Origin: JANOYJ01 sp963792485 | GTDB taxonomy: Bacteria; Pseudomonadota; Alphaproteobacteria; Rhizobiales; Rhizobiaceae | Assembly: GCA_963792485.1 (NCBI GenBank) | Contig: CAWBWL010000007.1 | Coordinates: 434,001-498,000 of the forward strand | Reading direction: 5' to 3' | DNA length: 64,000 nt | Shown here: positions 63,115-64,000 of the stretch, in pieces | Position numbering within the stretch: the stretch's first letter is position 1 | Layout: the number at the start of each line of letters is the position of its first letter | The notes under the pieces: generated by a model | Told to the model about the DNA's origin: nothing | Databases searched by the model: none | Seen by the model: the letters and a program-made list of their open reading frames with translations, nothing else | Program-made: the position numbers and the translations under genes

Positions 63115-63699
63115 ATGGCCGGGCGCGCATTTAACATTCCCAACATGCTGACCTATGCGCGAATTATCGCCGTGCCTTTGGTCGTGCTGTGCTTCTTTCT
63201 TGAAGGAAGATTGAAAAGCAGCGATCCGGCGCGCTGGGCGGCGCTTGCCATTTTCATCGTCGCAAGCCTTACCGACTATCTTGACGGATATCTGGCGCGC
63301 GCATGGCAGCAGACGTCCACGATCGGCCGGATGCTCGATCCTATTGCCGACAAGCTCCTGGTAGCGTCAGTCCTTCTGCTAGTCGCGGCGGACGGCACAA
63401 TCGCCGGCTGGTCGCTCTGGGCGGCGATCATCATTCTCTGCCGCGAGATATTGGTTTCTGGTCTGCGGGAATATCTGGCTGAGCTCAAAGTGTCCGTGCC
63501 GGTGACGCGGCTCGCCAAATGGAAAACCACCTTGCAAATGGTGTCCATCGGATTTCTCCTTGCGGGGCCTGCGGGCGAGAAGATTTTGCCGTACACGCTC
63601 GAAATCGGCATCGTCCTGCTCTGGATTGCCGCCATAATCACGCTCTATACCGGCTATGATTACTTCCGCGCTGGCATGAAGCATGTGATTGATGACTAA
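63115..63699 (+). CDS. pgsA: CDP-diacylglycerol-glycerol-3-phosphate 3-phosphatidyltransferase
   Basis: 194-aa inner-membrane enzyme making phosphatidylglycerol phosphate. FNIPNMLTYARIIAVPLVVL, and the catalytic motif DYLDGYLARAWQQTSTIGRM followed by LDPIADK (D-G-x2-A-R-x8-G-x3-D-x3-D); later SGLREYLAELKVSVPVTRLA. Standard rhizobial order uvrC-pgsA-moaD-moaE. moaD starts inside its last codons. Confidence 0.95.
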   Translation: MAGRAFNIPNMLTYARIIAVPLVVLCFFLEGRLKSSDPARWAALAIFIVASLTDYLDGYLARAWQQTSTIGRMLDPIADKLLVASVLLLVAADGTIAGWSLWAAIIILCREILVSGLREYLAELKVSVPVTRLAKWKTTLQMVSIGFLLAGPAGEKILPYTLEIGIVLLWIAAIITLYTGYDYFRAGMKHVIDD

Positions 63700-63946
63700 G
63701 CTCCTCTATTTCGCCTGGGTTCGGGAAAAGATCGGCGTTTCGGAAGAAATGATCGAATTGCCTTCCAGCGTCGCGACTGCCGGCGATCTGATCGGCTTTC
63801 TGGCCGGGCGCGGCGAAGGTTATGCCGAAGCGCTCGCGCATCCGAAAGTCATCCGCGTGGCGGTCAATCAGGAGCATGTCGAACATGACGAGCCAATCGG
63901 CGGCGCGCGCGAGATTGCGCTGTTTCCGCCAATGACAGGCGGCTGA
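63692..63946 (+). CDS. moaD: Molybdopterin synthase sulfur-carrier subunit
   Basis: 84-aa ubiquitin-like protein; its C-terminal Gly-Gly (FPPMTGG) is thiocarboxylated and gives sulfur to MoaE for molybdopterin formation. TKLLYFAWVREKIGVSEEMI and PKVIRVAVNQEHVEHDEPIG are typical. Overlaps pgsA by 8 nt. Confidence 0.94.
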   Translation: MTKLLYFAWVREKIGVSEEMIELPSSVATAGDLIGFLAGRGEGYAEALAHPKVIRVAVNQEHVEHDEPIGGAREIALFPPMTGG

Positions 63947-63953
63947 GCGAGCA

Positions 63954-64000
63954 ATGAGCCGCGTTGTTCCGGATGTCCGCATTCAGGCCGAGGACTTTGA
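63954..64000 (+). CDS. moaE: Molybdopterin synthase catalytic subunit, 5' end only
   Basis: The first 15 codons (SRVVPDVRIQAEDF after Met) begin 7 nt after moaD and match the usual MoaE start (V-R-V-Q-x-E-D-F). The window ends here. MoaE transfers sulfur from MoaD to precursor Z. Confidence 0.8.
   Translation, partial: MSRVVPDVRIQAEDF

Overview
This window is chromosomal DNA of an alphaproteobacterium, almost certainly of the order Hyphomicrobiales (Rhizobiales). The support is gene content and order: a frameshifted L,D-transpeptidase next to an LdtR-type MarR regulator and a DUF6163-like membrane protein, then hemB; an RDD protein beside the aspartate/glutamate leucyltransferase (bpt) and, a little further on, parC; the AapJQMP amino-acid ABC transporter; rnd, ppx and ppk; HdaA with an AI-2E permease, a CDP-alcohol transferase and purM-purN; and an Omp25/31-like porin followed by an SDR, uvrC, pgsA, moaD and moaE. 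No family or genus can be fixed from the sequence alone. No rRNA, CRISPR array, prophage or insertion sequence is visible. Coding density is high and the DNA is GC-rich.

Layout. 1-4.6 kb: cell-wall gene (L,D-transpeptidase, broken by several indels), its probable regulator ldtR, a MntA/HepT toxin-antitoxin pair, hemB and a Phd/PIN toxin-antitoxin pair. 4.7-11.6 kb: HAD phosphatase, aldo/keto reductase, DUF423 protein, sthA transhydrogenase, RDD protein, bpt and a DMT exporter. 11.6-16.7 kb: a TetR-controlled RND efflux operon (adaptor plus pump) with two palindromic operators. 16.8-20.4 kb: parC and a conserved periplasmic protein ending in a strong terminator. 20.5-23.6 kb: complete pqqABCDE operon for the PQQ cofactor, including the very short pqqA. 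23.9-33 kb: aspS, rnd, a tyrosine-phosphatase-like protein, a VapBC pair, a decayed second copy of the ppx 3' end, DUF302 protein, ppx and ppk. 33-38.6 kb: FAD monooxygenase, EEP nuclease-like protein, acyltransferase, aspA, DUF2459 protein. 38.6-42.8 kb: aapJQMP with an intercistronic stem-loop. 43-46 kb: PAP2 phosphatase, cystathionine beta-lyase and a second MNT/HepT pair. 46-51.4 kb: three tRNAs (Arg-TCT, Pro-CGG, Pro-TGG), a complex I accessory subunit, hdaA, AI-2E permease, CDP-alcohol transferase, purM, purN, Dabb protein. 51.4-56.6 kb: DUF1501 gene remnant, Xre/RES toxin-antitoxin pair, an unknown protein, a molybdopterin oxidoreductase and an EamA transporter. 56.6-64 kb: rlmJ, a secreted unknown, RNase T2, GST, porin-like Omp, SDR, uvrC, pgsA, moaD and the start of moaE.

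Two themes cut across the annotation. First, many conserved genes carry single-base indels: the L,D-transpeptidase, ldtR, the DUF6163 gene, both HepT/MNT loci, hemB, the first PIN toxin, pqqE, aspS, metC and the SDR. Essential genes are hit, compensating pairs occur (aspS, hemB), and at least one site is a homopolymer, so uncorrected sequencing error is the best explanation; I annotate these as full genes with frameshifts. Second, the window holds five different toxin-antitoxin modules in 64 kb, some beside gene debris (ppx 3' copy, DUF1501 tail), which marks those gaps as the accessory spots in an otherwise conserved chromosome. I did not find a clearly new multi-gene system. The most unusual local structures are the CTAG-rich operator of the Phd/PIN pair, the duplicated ppx tail, the tandem TetR operators and the long aapJ-aapQ hairpin.
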